From Marinobacter mangrovi (lineage in GTDB: Bacteria; Pseudomonadota; Gammaproteobacteria; Pseudomonadales; Oleiphilaceae), in assembly GCF_016798325.1 (NCBI RefSeq), contig NZ_JAERVO010000008.1:62001-126000 (forward strand): 64,000 nt of DNA. The letters are read 5' to 3'. The number at the start of each line of letters is the position of its first letter. Position 1 is the first letter of the stretch. The position numbers and the translations under genes were made by a program. Positions 56,454 to 64,000 of this stretch are shown here, piece after piece. The notes under the pieces are model-generated. The model searched no databases. It saw only the letters and a list, made by a program, of their open reading frames with translations, and was not told the origin of the DNA.

Positions 56454-57239
56454 TCAGTTGGGGTCAAACTCACCGTCCAGGAAGCGTCGGCACAGGTTGG
56501 CGAACAGATCCGGCTTTTCCGCATGCAGCCAGTGGCCGGTGCCGGGAATGATGCGCAGGGACGCTTTGGGGAAATACCGGTCGAACGCTTCACGTTGTCC
56601 CTCACCAATGTAGTCGGAGTCTCCGCCCTTGATGAACAGGGTCGGGCCATCGAAAGGCCCTTCGGCGGTCGGTCCGGCGGCGATGTCCTCGTAATGCGCC
56701 TGGATGGCGTCCAGGTTCAGACGCCAGGCAAACCCGCCATCCCCGTCACGCACCAGGTTTTTCAGCAGGAACTGCCGTACGGGCGTCACCGGCACATACT
56801 CCGCCAATGCTTTATCGGCCTGTCCGCGGGAAGTCACCCGGGCCAGGTCGAGACGGGTCAGACCTTCGATGATGTCGTCGTGGTGTGGCGGATAGGCCAC
56901 CGGCGCGATGTCCGCCACGATCAGGCGGTCAACCCGGTCGGCGTGGGCCAGGGCCAGCTCCATCGCCGTTTTGCCGCCCATGGAATGCCCCAACACCGAA
57001 GCCTGTTCCAGATGGGCCTTGTCCATATAGCGCAGGACATCGTCGGCCATGGCCGGATACCCCATGGCATCGGTGTGCGGCGAGCGACCGTGGTTACGCA
57101 GGTCGAGGGCGTGAATCTGGCAGCTGTCCGTCAGGCGCTGTGACACGCCGCCGAGGTTTTCCAGGGATCCGAAAAGACCGTGCAGGACGATCAGGGGCTC
57201 GCCCTCACCCGTCACGCGGTGGTGCAAATCCAGGCTCAA
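56454..57239 (-). CDS. Alpha/beta hydrolase (YbfF-like esterase)
   Basis: The 261-residue hydrolase has the oxyanion HGLFGS, nucleophile elbow GHSMGGKTAMELAL, the acid residue in GGDSDYIG and the catalytic His in GTGHWLHAEKP. This pattern is close to E. coli YbfF. No ATG fits; the TTG at 57239 lies five bases after a perfect AAGGAGG that overlaps the stop of the upstream gene, so translation is probably coupled to it. Confidence 0.88.
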   Translation of the reverse strand: MSLDLHHRVTGEGEPLIVLHGLFGSLENLGGVSQRLTDSCQIHALDLRNHGRSPHTDAMGYPAMADDVLRYMDKAHLEQASVLGHSMGGKTAMELALAHADRVDRLIVADIAPVAYPPHHDDIIEGLTRLDLARVTSRGQADKALAEYVPVTPVRQFLLKNLVRDGDGGFAWRLNLDAIQAHYEDIAAGPTAEGPFDGPTLFIKGGDSDYIGEGQREAFDRYFPKASLRIIPGTGHWLHAEKPDLFANLCRRFLDGEFDPN

Positions 57240-57249
57240 GTCAGCCTCC

Positions 57250-57930
57250 TTATAGCCAGGCGCGGAGTTCACCCAGCGCCGTCGAATTGAGCAGGTAGGA
57301 TACCTCATGTTGCAGGGCCAGTTGCTGCACGTCCGCGGCCAGGGCATCCAGGTCGTCCATCTGCGGACTCATGCTGGAATGGTCGGAAACGTAGCCCCAC
57401 ATGTGCTGCAGGGCGTTGCGGATACCGCCCTCCGGTGGCGCCACCCGGGACGCGTTGACCAGGGCCAGCCACAGGGTCTCGAGCGGTGCCGAGCGCGCGG
57501 CCACGCGTCGGCCGAAGCTTTCGTAGGCCTGCCGGTTGCGGGCCAGCAGGCTGTACTTGTAGGTGGCCCAGAGTTCGTGATCGTTGCGCGGCATGCGGAT
57601 CCGGCCACGCTGGCCGGCTTCGGCCCGGGCCGTGATGTAGCGGATTTCCCCGGCCAGCGACGCGGCATCCAGCGGTGGCCAGATAATGGCCTCGCCGGTC
57701 ACCGCCACCTGCCCGGGCACGGCCTGGCCGCGCAACGTCATCTCGCCCATCAACTGGTTCAGACGCAGGGTCAGGGCATCCTCGTGCCCCAACCAGTTTG
57801 CCGGCAGCCGATCACCGGCGCTGCGGCCGCGGTCGGTACTGACGAGCCCCACCAGCAGGCGCATCTGCGCCGCCAGCAAGTCGTCGTCGAGAAACCCGGC
57901 ATCCAGATCGAACACCCTGTTTTTTTCCAT
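57250..57930 (-). CDS. DUF1722/YbgA-like protein
   Basis: The 226-residue protein is probably related to DUF1722. The segment NDHELWATYKYSLLARNRQA and the later GGIRNALQHMWGYVSDHSS resemble the W..HKY..MA and N.LQH..GY motifs of YbgA-type proteins. An N-terminal ~80 residues with LPANWLGHEDALTLRLNQLM is unfamiliar. The function is unknown; YbgA relatives are sometimes near photolyase genes. It shares a short transcript with the YbfF-like hydrolase, whose ribosome-binding site overlaps its stop. Confidence 0.55.
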   Translation of the reverse strand: MEKNRVFDLDAGFLDDDLLAAQMRLLVGLVSTDRGRSAGDRLPANWLGHEDALTLRLNQLMGEMTLRGQAVPGQVAVTGEAIIWPPLDAASLAGEIRYITARAEAGQRGRIRMPRNDHELWATYKYSLLARNRQAYESFGRRVAARSAPLETLWLALVNASRVAPPEGGIRNALQHMWGYVSDHSSMSPQMDDLDALAADVQQLALQHEVSYLLNSTALGELRAWL

Positions 57931-58058
57931 TACCGCTCACCTTTGCGTCGCTGGATCCCGTCAGTTTGGCCGCTCCAGTCACAGAACGGAACGGCCAGAA
58001 TGGACCATAATGCATTCAGGCCCGATGCCCTCACCGACAACCGGAGTACACCCAAGCT

Positions 58059-58496
58059 ATGAGACGAATCAGTCCCCGCGACAGGCGCCGCTTTCGCCGG
58101 CTACCGGCAACGGAACTGAATCTGGCCTGGCGACCGCGCAAGCGCCTGCTTGCCCGCTATCGCCCTATTCAGGGCCACGATTTTACACGGGAAGGCGTCG
58201 CTGTCACCGCGGCAGCGGACACATTCAGGGAAGGCGATCAGGTCGAGTTGCTGATCGAGCTGGCTATGGCTGGCGAGAATCTGGTGGCCAGCCGTGTGTT
58301 CGCCGACGTGGTCAATGTGGCCTTGGAGGGAAACCAGGCCCGTGTCGGACTGGCTTTCGATGTCGCCGCCAGCCGTCGGTTCGGCGCCGCTGCGCTGCGT
58401 GCCCGGCTGGGCCGCATGGAAGGCATTCTGGAACGCAGCGAAAAACAGTGGCTACGCTCTCAGCCGCTGGACAGCATTACCGGGCTTGCGGGTTAA
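58059..58496 (+). CDS. PilZ domain c-di-GMP-binding protein
   Basis: The 145-residue protein starts with a basic RRRFRRLP motif (residues ~9-16), corresponding to the RxxxR c-di-GMP contact. A D-F-T-R-E-G hexapeptide (residues ~41-46) follows, equivalent to D/NxSxxG with Thr in place of Ser. This is the PilZ layout. It probably binds the second messenger c-di-GMP. It faces the pilE gene with 13 bases between stops, and PilZ proteins often affect pilus activity, so a link is plausible. Confidence 0.75.
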   Translation: MRRISPRDRRRFRRLPATELNLAWRPRKRLLARYRPIQGHDFTREGVAVTAAADTFREGDQVELLIELAMAGENLVASRVFADVVNVALEGNQARVGLAFDVAASRRFGAAALRARLGRMEGILERSEKQWLRSQPLDSITGLAG

Positions 58497-58509
58497 TCGG
58501 TCGCGACGT

Positions 58510-58938
58510 TCACCAGCATTGATCCACATCCTCATCGGCCCCCTCAACGCCGGCTTCGGTCAGAGTCAGGGTGCCGCAATCGTCCTGGGTCTGTGCCCCC
58601 TGCGGATCGGCTTCCAGGGTGAAAGTCCGGCGCGCCAGTGAGTCCTTGGCAAAATCGAAGGCGTAGTAGCTGTCCAGGCCGCTTTCGGTCGTGCAATCAA
58701 TATCCGGCAGGGTGTTGGCCGTGCCGCTGCTGTCCTGGTCATAACGCATCTGGGCGGAGCGGAAACGTTCCATGTACTGGGCATATTGCACCAGGCAGGA
58801 CTCCGCCTGGATACGCCGCGACTTGATCACGTAACGCTGGTAACTGGGGATGGCAATCGCCGACAGGATGCCGTCGATCACCACGGTAATCAGCACCGAC
58901 ATCAACGTAAAGCCGGCCTGCTGGCGTCTGCTGTTCAT
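58510..58938 (-). CDS. pilE: Type IV minor pilin PilE-like, lacking Glu5
   Basis: This 142-residue prepilin-like protein has a short leader ending in Gly9 and a hydrophobic N-terminal helix. After the predicted cleavage the helix reads FTLMSVLITVVIDGILSAIA. The near-invariant Glu5 is Ser and position 13 is Asp instead of a hydrophobic residue. The C-terminal domain has four cysteines, including CTT, CG and the final QCW. It is the last gene of the pilVWXY1E operon, overlapping pilY1 by four bases. Position and length identify PilE; the substitutions are discussed in the findings. Confidence 0.82.
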   Translation of the reverse strand: MNSRRQQAGFTLMSVLITVVIDGILSAIAIPSYQRYVIKSRRIQAESCLVQYAQYMERFRSAQMRYDQDSSGTANTLPDIDCTTESGLDSYYAFDFAKDSLARRTFTLEADPQGAQTQDDCGTLTLTEAGVEGADEDVDQCW

Positions 58939-61900
58939 TCCTCGATCACCTCTCCCCAGGATATGCGTTTGTTACCGGCGTCGCTGGAGCCGGAGTTGGC
59001 AACGGTGATGCTGTTGTCGGATGTGGATTCGTCCTGCCACTTCAGGGTGTCGTCGATCAGGGTCGGCGTACTGGGCGTGCTGTCGGTCGACAGCCCGGAG
59101 GCCACCTTGCCGTCGACCAGATCGTTCTCATCCACCGTGCCGTCACCGTTGATGTCGTAGTATGCCTCGTCCAGGGCCGCGCCGGTGTAAGGGTCGATCG
59201 ACATGACGTAGCCGTCGCCGGCGGGGTTGCAGGCGTCCGCCGTGGGAATCAGCGTGGTGCCAATCAGCACGCCGTCGGCCAGGGTATTCTGCAACACCAT
59301 GCGTTCGCCTTCGGCATCGCCGTCGATGGCCAGGTCCATGTACCAGCCGCGCTGTCCGTCCATATCGCCGTCGGTCGCGGTCGACACGTAACGCACGCTG
59401 TAGCTACCGGTGGTGCTCTCCGACTCGATGCTGCGTTCGGTCAGTTCGTCCCGGGACTCGATCAGCCCGTCCTCCGGTTTGATGCCGTACCAGCTCTGGA
59501 TCAGCGCATTCTCGTCGTTACTGATGTCGTCGGTGGAGAGGTACTTGCCGGTCCCGAAAAATAGCCAGAGCTCTTCATCGTCGCTGTAGGCGCCGGTCAT
59601 ATCGGCGGTGATGGGCTGCGCGTTGCCGTTATCGTCCGTGGCCGTGTAGATCAGGGTGGGCGTGGCCGTGGTGTCGGTCAGGTCGAATTGCCAGACATTG
59701 CCCTGGAAATCACCGGCATAGGCCACGTCCGACAGGGCATTGGCGGTTTCGTCACTGTCCCAGACCAGGGGACCCGCCAAGCCGTTGGGAGCATCGGTGC
59801 TGCCGGTCTCGGTATCGATCGCACTCAGTTCGCCATCGGCGATGTTGATCAGCAGCAGTTGGGCGGTGGCATCGGCGCTGTTGTACCCATTGCCGGCCAC
59901 GGCGGTCCAGTTGCCGTCTTCCAGTTTGGCGATGACCGGGGCGCCGAGGGAATAGCCCAGGGTGTCGTCGTCCACTTCCCACAACACGTCGTCGGCGTCG
60001 AAATTATCCGGATCGGTCACGTCCAGGCAGAACAGCGCCTTGCCGCCCCGCCCCAGGGAACCGATCAACACCGTGTGCCAGGCGTCGTTGATGTACACGT
60101 CCGCAGACACCAAAGTGCCGTCCATGAAGTATTGGTGGTTCTCGTTGTAGTCCGCATCACTAAGGTCACTGACGCCGTTGATCACCGCCGCATGCGGCAT
60201 GTAGGCAAAGATTTCCTCGCCGGTGTCGGCGTTGAAGGCGTGTACCATGCCGTCGTTCGCGCCGATGTAGACCACTGGGGTGCGGTCAGCGTGATTCTGA
60301 GCAAACGTGACGTGGGAATCCGCTTCATCCCAACCGGTGGACTCATACTTGTCTTCATCCGGTGGCCCTACATACAGGGGCGACGAATGGACGATGTCCC
60401 CCAGCAGGGTATTGTCACGGGTGCGATAGGTGCCATTGTTGATCAGCTCGTTACTGGTATCTCCGCGCAGATACGCCAGCACATCGCTGTCGCCGATGGC
60501 GTCCTGCATGTCGCTGTCCAGATTGTCCCAGACCAGTTCCACGCCCTCCAGACCGTCCCCGGAATCCACCGCGGTATAGATTTGCCGTTCCGTTTCGTCG
60601 GGGATGGTGGCCGACCACGCTTTGGCGTCGGTGTTGCCGTCGTCGTCCAGGGTCCAGGCGGACAGGTAACCGCTCCAGTCACCGGATTTGTAGCTGGCCT
60701 TGTAGATCCGGGTGTCTTCGGTGAGCGTGGAGCTGTTGGTGGTCAGCGCAGTCCCCGAGCCGGTCCGGGACTGGATGGTGGCCAAAGCGGACTTCAGCCC
60801 TTCGGCGAATTCCGTCGGGTTCTGGGCCGAATAAAAGCCACCGCGGCTATTGACACTGGCGTGCAACAGATCGTCTATCTTACCCGCATTGGAATCGGTG
60901 GAGGTCCAGGAAATGCTGGCACCGGTATCGATGGCATCGAACGCCTCGTCCGGATCCACGTTGCCTTCCACGCCCAGACCAATGCCCAGCGTGACCATAT
61001 GTTGCCAGAAGGCCGGGTCGTCATCGGAGGTGGGCACGTCGTTTTCCAGGGACGTCATCAGGTCGTACTTCCAGTAATACATCGCGATGTCGGCGAGGTT
61101 GTCTGTGGCCTGGAACAGGAACGGCGACACGGCGTCGTAGGTGTAGCTGTCGCCGTCGGAATTGGTATTGGTCGGGCCGTCACTGGCGTCGTTCTCGGCC
61201 GTGGCCGAGGCATTGGTGGCGGTATCGCCGTTCCAGTAGCCGTCGGTGGTCAGGATGGTGAAGTTCTGCCGACAGGACAGCGTGCCGCTGCTGGCGTCGT
61301 CCGGTTCGGAATAGTATGGCGCGCTGGTCATGTAGTACTCGCCCGCCGCTCCCAGTGCCCGGCGCAAGGGTGTGCCGTAGCTGTAGCCGGACGTTTGTCC
61401 GAAGAGCCAACTGTAGAAGGTGGCCTTGCTGGAGGCGAAAGTCTCGACACCGCTGCTGATGGTGCTGTCGTTGTTGATCCGGCCGTAGCCCAGGCGATAG
61501 TCGTCACCCATCTTCTGGAAGGCGATGCTGATCCCGGCCTTCACCGTCATCAGCCGGGTCCGGTAATAGCTGTACCAGTTGGCGACGTTCTGCATTTCGT
61601 CTTCGTCGTCGGTATCCACAAAGACCTGGTCGTAGCAGTCGTCGTCCGAGGTATCGCCGGAACAACCGCTGTTGCTCGCGTCATAGACGTAGTAAAAGAA
61701 CGAGTAGGTGGTGGTATCACAAGAACCGTTACTGCCACCCGGACCGCCTCCTGGACCGCCTCCCGGACCGCCTCCCGAGGATGAGCAATTGGACTCGGAG
61801 TACCACTCATTCAGGTCGATCGTGGAATCGTCGGCGTCGGTGGACGTGGATGCGCTGGAACCGGAATCTTCGTAGGCGTAATAGCCGTCAATCAGGGCCG

Positions 61901-62294
61901 CCGAGAAATCGGCATCGCCGAGGCTGTTGCCGTCCGCGTCCACCGGCGCTGTGTAGGTGGAATCCGGGTTGTAGTAGAGCACGTTGTAGTCCGGCGACTG
62001 GCAGGCCGCCGACGCGCTGGAATTAAGCTGCCCCGTGCTCGGATTGACCACCTTGGAACTGTCGTTGTAGGCCGAGCTGCAGTTGGTGTCCTCAGGCATG
62101 GCGTCCTGCAGCATGGAGCCGGAGTCATCCAGAATGAACACGATATTGGGCGCAAGCGGATCGCTGACCAGCACCGGTTGGTCGTCGATGGTGATGTCAT
62201 CAGCCAGGACGGGGCGACCGGCTCCCACGGCCAGCCCGAGCAAGGCCACCAGACACGTCCAGCGCCATCCATTTCGGAACCCTCGGTTTTCCAT
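58935..62294 (-). CDS. pilY1: Type IV pilus tip/assembly protein PilY1
   Basis: The 1119-residue secreted protein has a signal peptide and a von Willebrand-like region with the MIDAS motif in FILDDSGSM. A C-terminal beta-propeller, typified by DVAYAGDFQGNVWQFDL, follows. A calcium-loop-like segment DINGDGTVDENDL lies near residue 1066. PilY1 sits at the pilus tip, counters retraction with PilT and acts in adhesion and surface sensing. A Gly/Pro repeat (GGGPGGGPGGGPGG) occurs after the first ~170 residues. It lies in the minor-pilin operon between pilX and pilE. Confidence 0.93.
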   Translation of the reverse strand: MENRGFRNGWRWTCLVALLGLAVGAGRPVLADDITIDDQPVLVSDPLAPNIVFILDDSGSMLQDAMPEDTNCSSAYNDSSKVVNPSTGQLNSSASAACQSPDYNVLYYNPDSTYTAPVDADGNSLGDADFSAALIDGYYAYEDSGSSASTSTDADDSTIDLNEWYSESNCSSSGGGPGGGPGGGPGGSNGSCDTTTYSFFYYVYDASNSGCSGDTSDDDCYDQVFVDTDDEDEMQNVANWYSYYRTRLMTVKAGISIAFQKMGDDYRLGYGRINNDSTISSGVETFASSKATFYSWLFGQTSGYSYGTPLRRALGAAGEYYMTSAPYYSEPDDASSGTLSCRQNFTILTTDGYWNGDTATNASATAENDASDGPTNTNSDGDSYTYDAVSPFLFQATDNLADIAMYYWKYDLMTSLENDVPTSDDDPAFWQHMVTLGIGLGVEGNVDPDEAFDAIDTGASISWTSTDSNAGKIDDLLHASVNSRGGFYSAQNPTEFAEGLKSALATIQSRTGSGTALTTNSSTLTEDTRIYKASYKSGDWSGYLSAWTLDDDGNTDAKAWSATIPDETERQIYTAVDSGDGLEGVELVWDNLDSDMQDAIGDSDVLAYLRGDTSNELINNGTYRTRDNTLLGDIVHSSPLYVGPPDEDKYESTGWDEADSHVTFAQNHADRTPVVYIGANDGMVHAFNADTGEEIFAYMPHAAVINGVSDLSDADYNENHQYFMDGTLVSADVYINDAWHTVLIGSLGRGGKALFCLDVTDPDNFDADDVLWEVDDDTLGYSLGAPVIAKLEDGNWTAVAGNGYNSADATAQLLLINIADGELSAIDTETGSTDAPNGLAGPLVWDSDETANALSDVAYAGDFQGNVWQFDLTDTTATPTLIYTATDDNGNAQPITADMTGAYSDDEELWLFFGTGKYLSTDDISNDENALIQSWYGIKPEDGLIESRDELTERSIESESTTGSYSVRYVSTATDGDMDGQRGWYMDLAIDGDAEGERMVLQNTLADGVLIGTTLIPTADACNPAGDGYVMSIDPYTGAALDEAYYDINGDGTVDENDLVDGKVASGLSTDSTPSTPTLIDDTLKWQDESTSDNSITVANSGSSDAGNKRISWGEVIEE
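61741..61776 (-). repeat. Three tandem 12-base units in pilY1
   Basis: GGACCGCCTCCC is repeated three times with one substitution (plus-strand sense). It encodes the GGGP repeat of PilY1, a flexible linker. Being in-frame, copy-number change would lengthen or shorten the linker by four residues at a time. Confidence 0.75.
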
Positions 62295-62310
62295 TGCTGC
62301 CTGCCCCCTG

Positions 62311-62913
62311 CTATAGCGTGCGCTTTACGTAGGCCTGCAGCACCACATAAGCCCGCCCTTCGGAATCGTCTGCTTGCGGATCTGAGCTGCGCGCGGTAAT
62401 GCGATACACGTAGGCCGTGTCCGTGCCGCTGTTGGAATTGCCGTATTGATTGCTGGTAGCGTTGCGCGAGGCGCTCTCGCTGGACGTGTCGTCCGACACC
62501 GTCGCAACCCGGTCGATCACGTACTGCGGCGTCAAGGCCAGGTCGCTGAGTGCCGAAGTGTCGGTGACGGATACCCAGCCGGGCGTATCATCAGAGCGCC
62601 CGTTGTCGCCATCACCCAGGGTCTCCGCCGGCGTGGCTTCGCAGAAGCTGTCTTCGCAGTCATAAACCGCACCGTCATCGCCACTGGCGTCGTAGTCGAA
62701 ATCGTCCACCACCGCCTGCCCTGCCCGCAAAGCTGTCTCGGCCGCCTGGAACGCCAGGTCCCGGTCGTAGAGGTTGCCGGACATGGTTTCTTCCTTACGG
62801 GTCATATGGCTGCCGGCCATACCGATGACCAGGATCACGGCCAGCAGGATCAGGGCGATCAATAGGGCCGCACCGGACTCCCGGCGGGCCATCGACGGAG
62901 CACGTCCGGTCAT
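62311..62913 (-). CDS. pilX: Type IV pilus minor pilin PilX
   Basis: This 200-residue protein has a class III-like leader and hydrophobic helix (ESGAALLIALILLAVILVIG). The PilX pattern TRKEETMSGNLYDRDLAFQAAETALRAG follows. PilX primes pilus assembly with PilV, PilW and PilE. As in most PilX proteins, the helix has no Glu5. It overlaps pilW by four bases and is 16 bases before pilY1. Confidence 0.92.
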   Translation of the reverse strand: MTGRAPSMARRESGAALLIALILLAVILVIGMAGSHMTRKEETMSGNLYDRDLAFQAAETALRAGQAVVDDFDYDASGDDGAVYDCEDSFCEATPAETLGDGDNGRSDDTPGWVSVTDTSALSDLALTPQYVIDRVATVSDDTSSESASRNATSNQYGNSNSGTDTAYVYRITARSSDPQADDSEGRAYVVLQAYVKRTL

Positions 62914-63947
62914 GGCAAACGGTTCCTGAGGGTGATCACATGGGTGTAGGTGCGGGCGATGTCTGCCGATTTGCCGCCGCTGCCAACGCCCACGTCAGTG
63001 CGGGCGAGTGTCAGCGTGAGCTTCACCGCCACGACGTCTGCCCAGTCGTTGTCATCGAGGGTATCGGCATCGCTGTAGGACGATTGGCCGTCGAGCAGGT
63101 ACTGAAGGCCCAGCGCCTGCACCGAGTCCACCACCTCCTCCGCTTTCTCCTCGCCGCCGGACAGGGCCATGCGATACAGCGATCGCCCTTCCGGCGTGCT
63201 GCAATCGTCGTCACGGCCGTTACAGCCCACATACCAGGCGGTGGAATTAAATCGGGCGAGAAGGCTGTTCTCGTCGTAGGTGTGGGTGTTGCCGGTCCCG
63301 GAACAGGACACCGCAGCACCCAGGCCGATGGTGCAGTTGCCCGGCGTCTGGGAGCCGGTCGCGTGCAGCACGGTTGTGCCGGTGGTAGCGGGACCGGACA
63401 TCTGGAAAATGCTGGCCTGATCGAAATCGCAGACCATCAGGATATCCCCCTGGTTAAAGGGGTGATCCGATGAATTCAAAGTGAAGGTTGCCGTATCCGG
63501 GTCGTGGGACACGATGCTGACCGTTTCGCTGCCGGTGCCGGTCACCCAGATAGCGTCGGTGCCGGAAACACGGTCTTCCGCCTCGGTGCCAAACGCAACG
63601 CCATCAAACGATTCATCGCCATCGTAACCGGCCAGGCCGTTGCCGAACGTGGCCCACCAGTCGTTGCCGGTGGCGGTCTCGCTGTTGTCGTCGCTGTTAT
63701 TGAGGACGTTGGCGATGCTCAGATCATTGCCGCAGGGCACATCGCCGGCCCGCCGCACGTCCCGTGACATCAATTCGAAGGCAAACCGGGCGTTTTCCTG
63801 TATCCGCCCCATGGCCCGATTGGTCTCATAGATCCGCGAGTTCATCATGAACGCGCCGATCACCGTGCCGATGATGATCAGACCGATGACCAGGCTGATC
63901 ATCAGCTCGATCAGGGAAAAGCCGGCCTGTGTTCGTCTTCCCCGCAT
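62910..63947 (-). CDS. pilW: Type IV pilus minor pilin PilW
   Basis: This 345-residue minor pilin has a short basic leader and Gly9-Phe10. Glu5 is intact in the helix FSLIELMISLVIGLIIIG. The PilW pattern NRAMGRIQENARFAFELMSRDVRRAG follows. It starts one base before the end of the pilV stop codon (TGATG), so translation is coupled. Confidence 0.93.
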   Translation of the reverse strand: MRGRRTQAGFSLIELMISLVIGLIIIGTVIGAFMMNSRIYETNRAMGRIQENARFAFELMSRDVRRAGDVPCGNDLSIANVLNNSDDNSETATGNDWWATFGNGLAGYDGDESFDGVAFGTEAEDRVSGTDAIWVTGTGSETVSIVSHDPDTATFTLNSSDHPFNQGDILMVCDFDQASIFQMSGPATTGTTVLHATGSQTPGNCTIGLGAAVSCSGTGNTHTYDENSLLARFNSTAWYVGCNGRDDDCSTPEGRSLYRMALSGGEEKAEEVVDSVQALGLQYLLDGQSSYSDADTLDDNDWADVVAVKLTLTLARTDVGVGSGGKSADIARTYTHVITLRNRLP

Positions 63948-64000
63948 CAGATGGCCCCCGTCAGGCTGACCGTGACGGCATCGGAGTCATCGGTGGCGTC
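63947..64000 (-). CDS. pilV: Type IV pilus minor pilin PilV, C-terminal end (cut by window)
   Basis: The last 17 codons of a minus-strand gene (ending DSDAVTVSLTGAI) run off the window edge. The stop shares a base with the pilW start. Position upstream of pilW-pilX-pilY1-pilE and the beta-strand ending VTVSL fit PilV. The fragment alone is too short for a firm call. Confidence 0.6.
   Translation of the reverse strand, partial: DATDDSDAVTVSLTGAI

Noticed and set aside
61741..61776. CRISPR-like short repeats
   Set aside because: The 12-base units are contiguous without spacers and encode a Gly/Pro linker.
59688..61784. 698-residue plus-strand frame opposite pilY1
   Set aside because: It lies wholly antisense to a well-supported gene; its Val/Gly-rich translation has no family features and arises from GC-rich codon use.

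Overview
The window is GC-rich chromosomal DNA from a gammaproteobacterium. It is most like the Marinobacter/Hahella/Pseudomonas group. Gene content and order support this: oxyR-recG, gmk-rpoZ-spoT, rph beside crc and pyrE, a DUF2782 gene divergent from polA, pilT-pilU divergent from yggS-proC-yggT, metX-metW-rdgB-hemW, comM-ubiK divergent from glnK-amtB, and a pilV-pilW-pilX-pilY1-pilE minor-pilin operon. I see no insertion sequence, integrase, prophage, CRISPR array, rRNA or tRNA. Coding density is high and most genes are conserved core functions.

Layout. 1-1.7 kb: the 3' end of a molybdopterin oxidoreductase, a DUF2489 protein and a small unknown gene. 1.9-7.7 kb: an HDOD signalling protein, recG and oxyR (a two-gene operon), a Rossmann-fold protein and ridA. 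7.9-15.5 kb: spoT, rpoZ, gmk, yicC, rph, crc, pyrE and a DUF4124 protein. 15.5-17.2 kb: a small accessory-looking patch with a lysine-tailed protein, a lipoprotein and a less GC-rich spacer carrying TGTTCA-type repeats. 17.3-24.6 kb: polA, then a cobalamin-uptake locus (BtuB-like receptor behind a cobalamin riboswitch, plus a BtuCD-like ABC transporter). 24.7-31 kb: a FadL-type porin, the twitching ATPases pilU and pilT, yggS, proC and yggT. 31.3-33.3 kb: a large dynamin-like GTPase. 33.4-38.7 kb: metX-metW, DUF4426, rdgB, hemW, a four-helix membrane protein and trmB. 38.9-43.9 kb: a deacetylase-fold enzyme, comM, ubiK, and glnK-amtB behind a sigma-54/NtrC-type control region. 44-49.8 kb: polyamine genes speE and speA (divergent), an AraC regulator and an ECF sigma/ChrR anti-sigma pair. 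49.9-58.5 kb: an SDR, a candidate structured RNA, tcdA, a Na+/H+ antiporter and a run of metabolic enzymes. 58-64 kb: a PilZ protein and the type IV minor-pilin operon, cut by the window end.

How the parts connect. Type IV pilus function appears twice: retraction motors pilT/pilU, and the minor pilins with PilY1. Nitrogen and polyamine metabolism are represented by glnK-amtB and speA/speE. Stress control is represented by oxyR-recG, spoT, and the ECF sigma/ChrR pair. Catabolite control is represented by Crc.

The least explained items are a three-hairpin transcript candidate upstream of tcdA (50754-50851), the lone dynamin-like GTPase, a PilE-like minor pilin that has lost the normally invariant Glu5, and the repeat-bearing spacer at 16.1 kb. 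I found no clear new multi-gene system. Start sites were moved from the longest frame to a better-supported codon where family length or a ribosome-binding site justified it.
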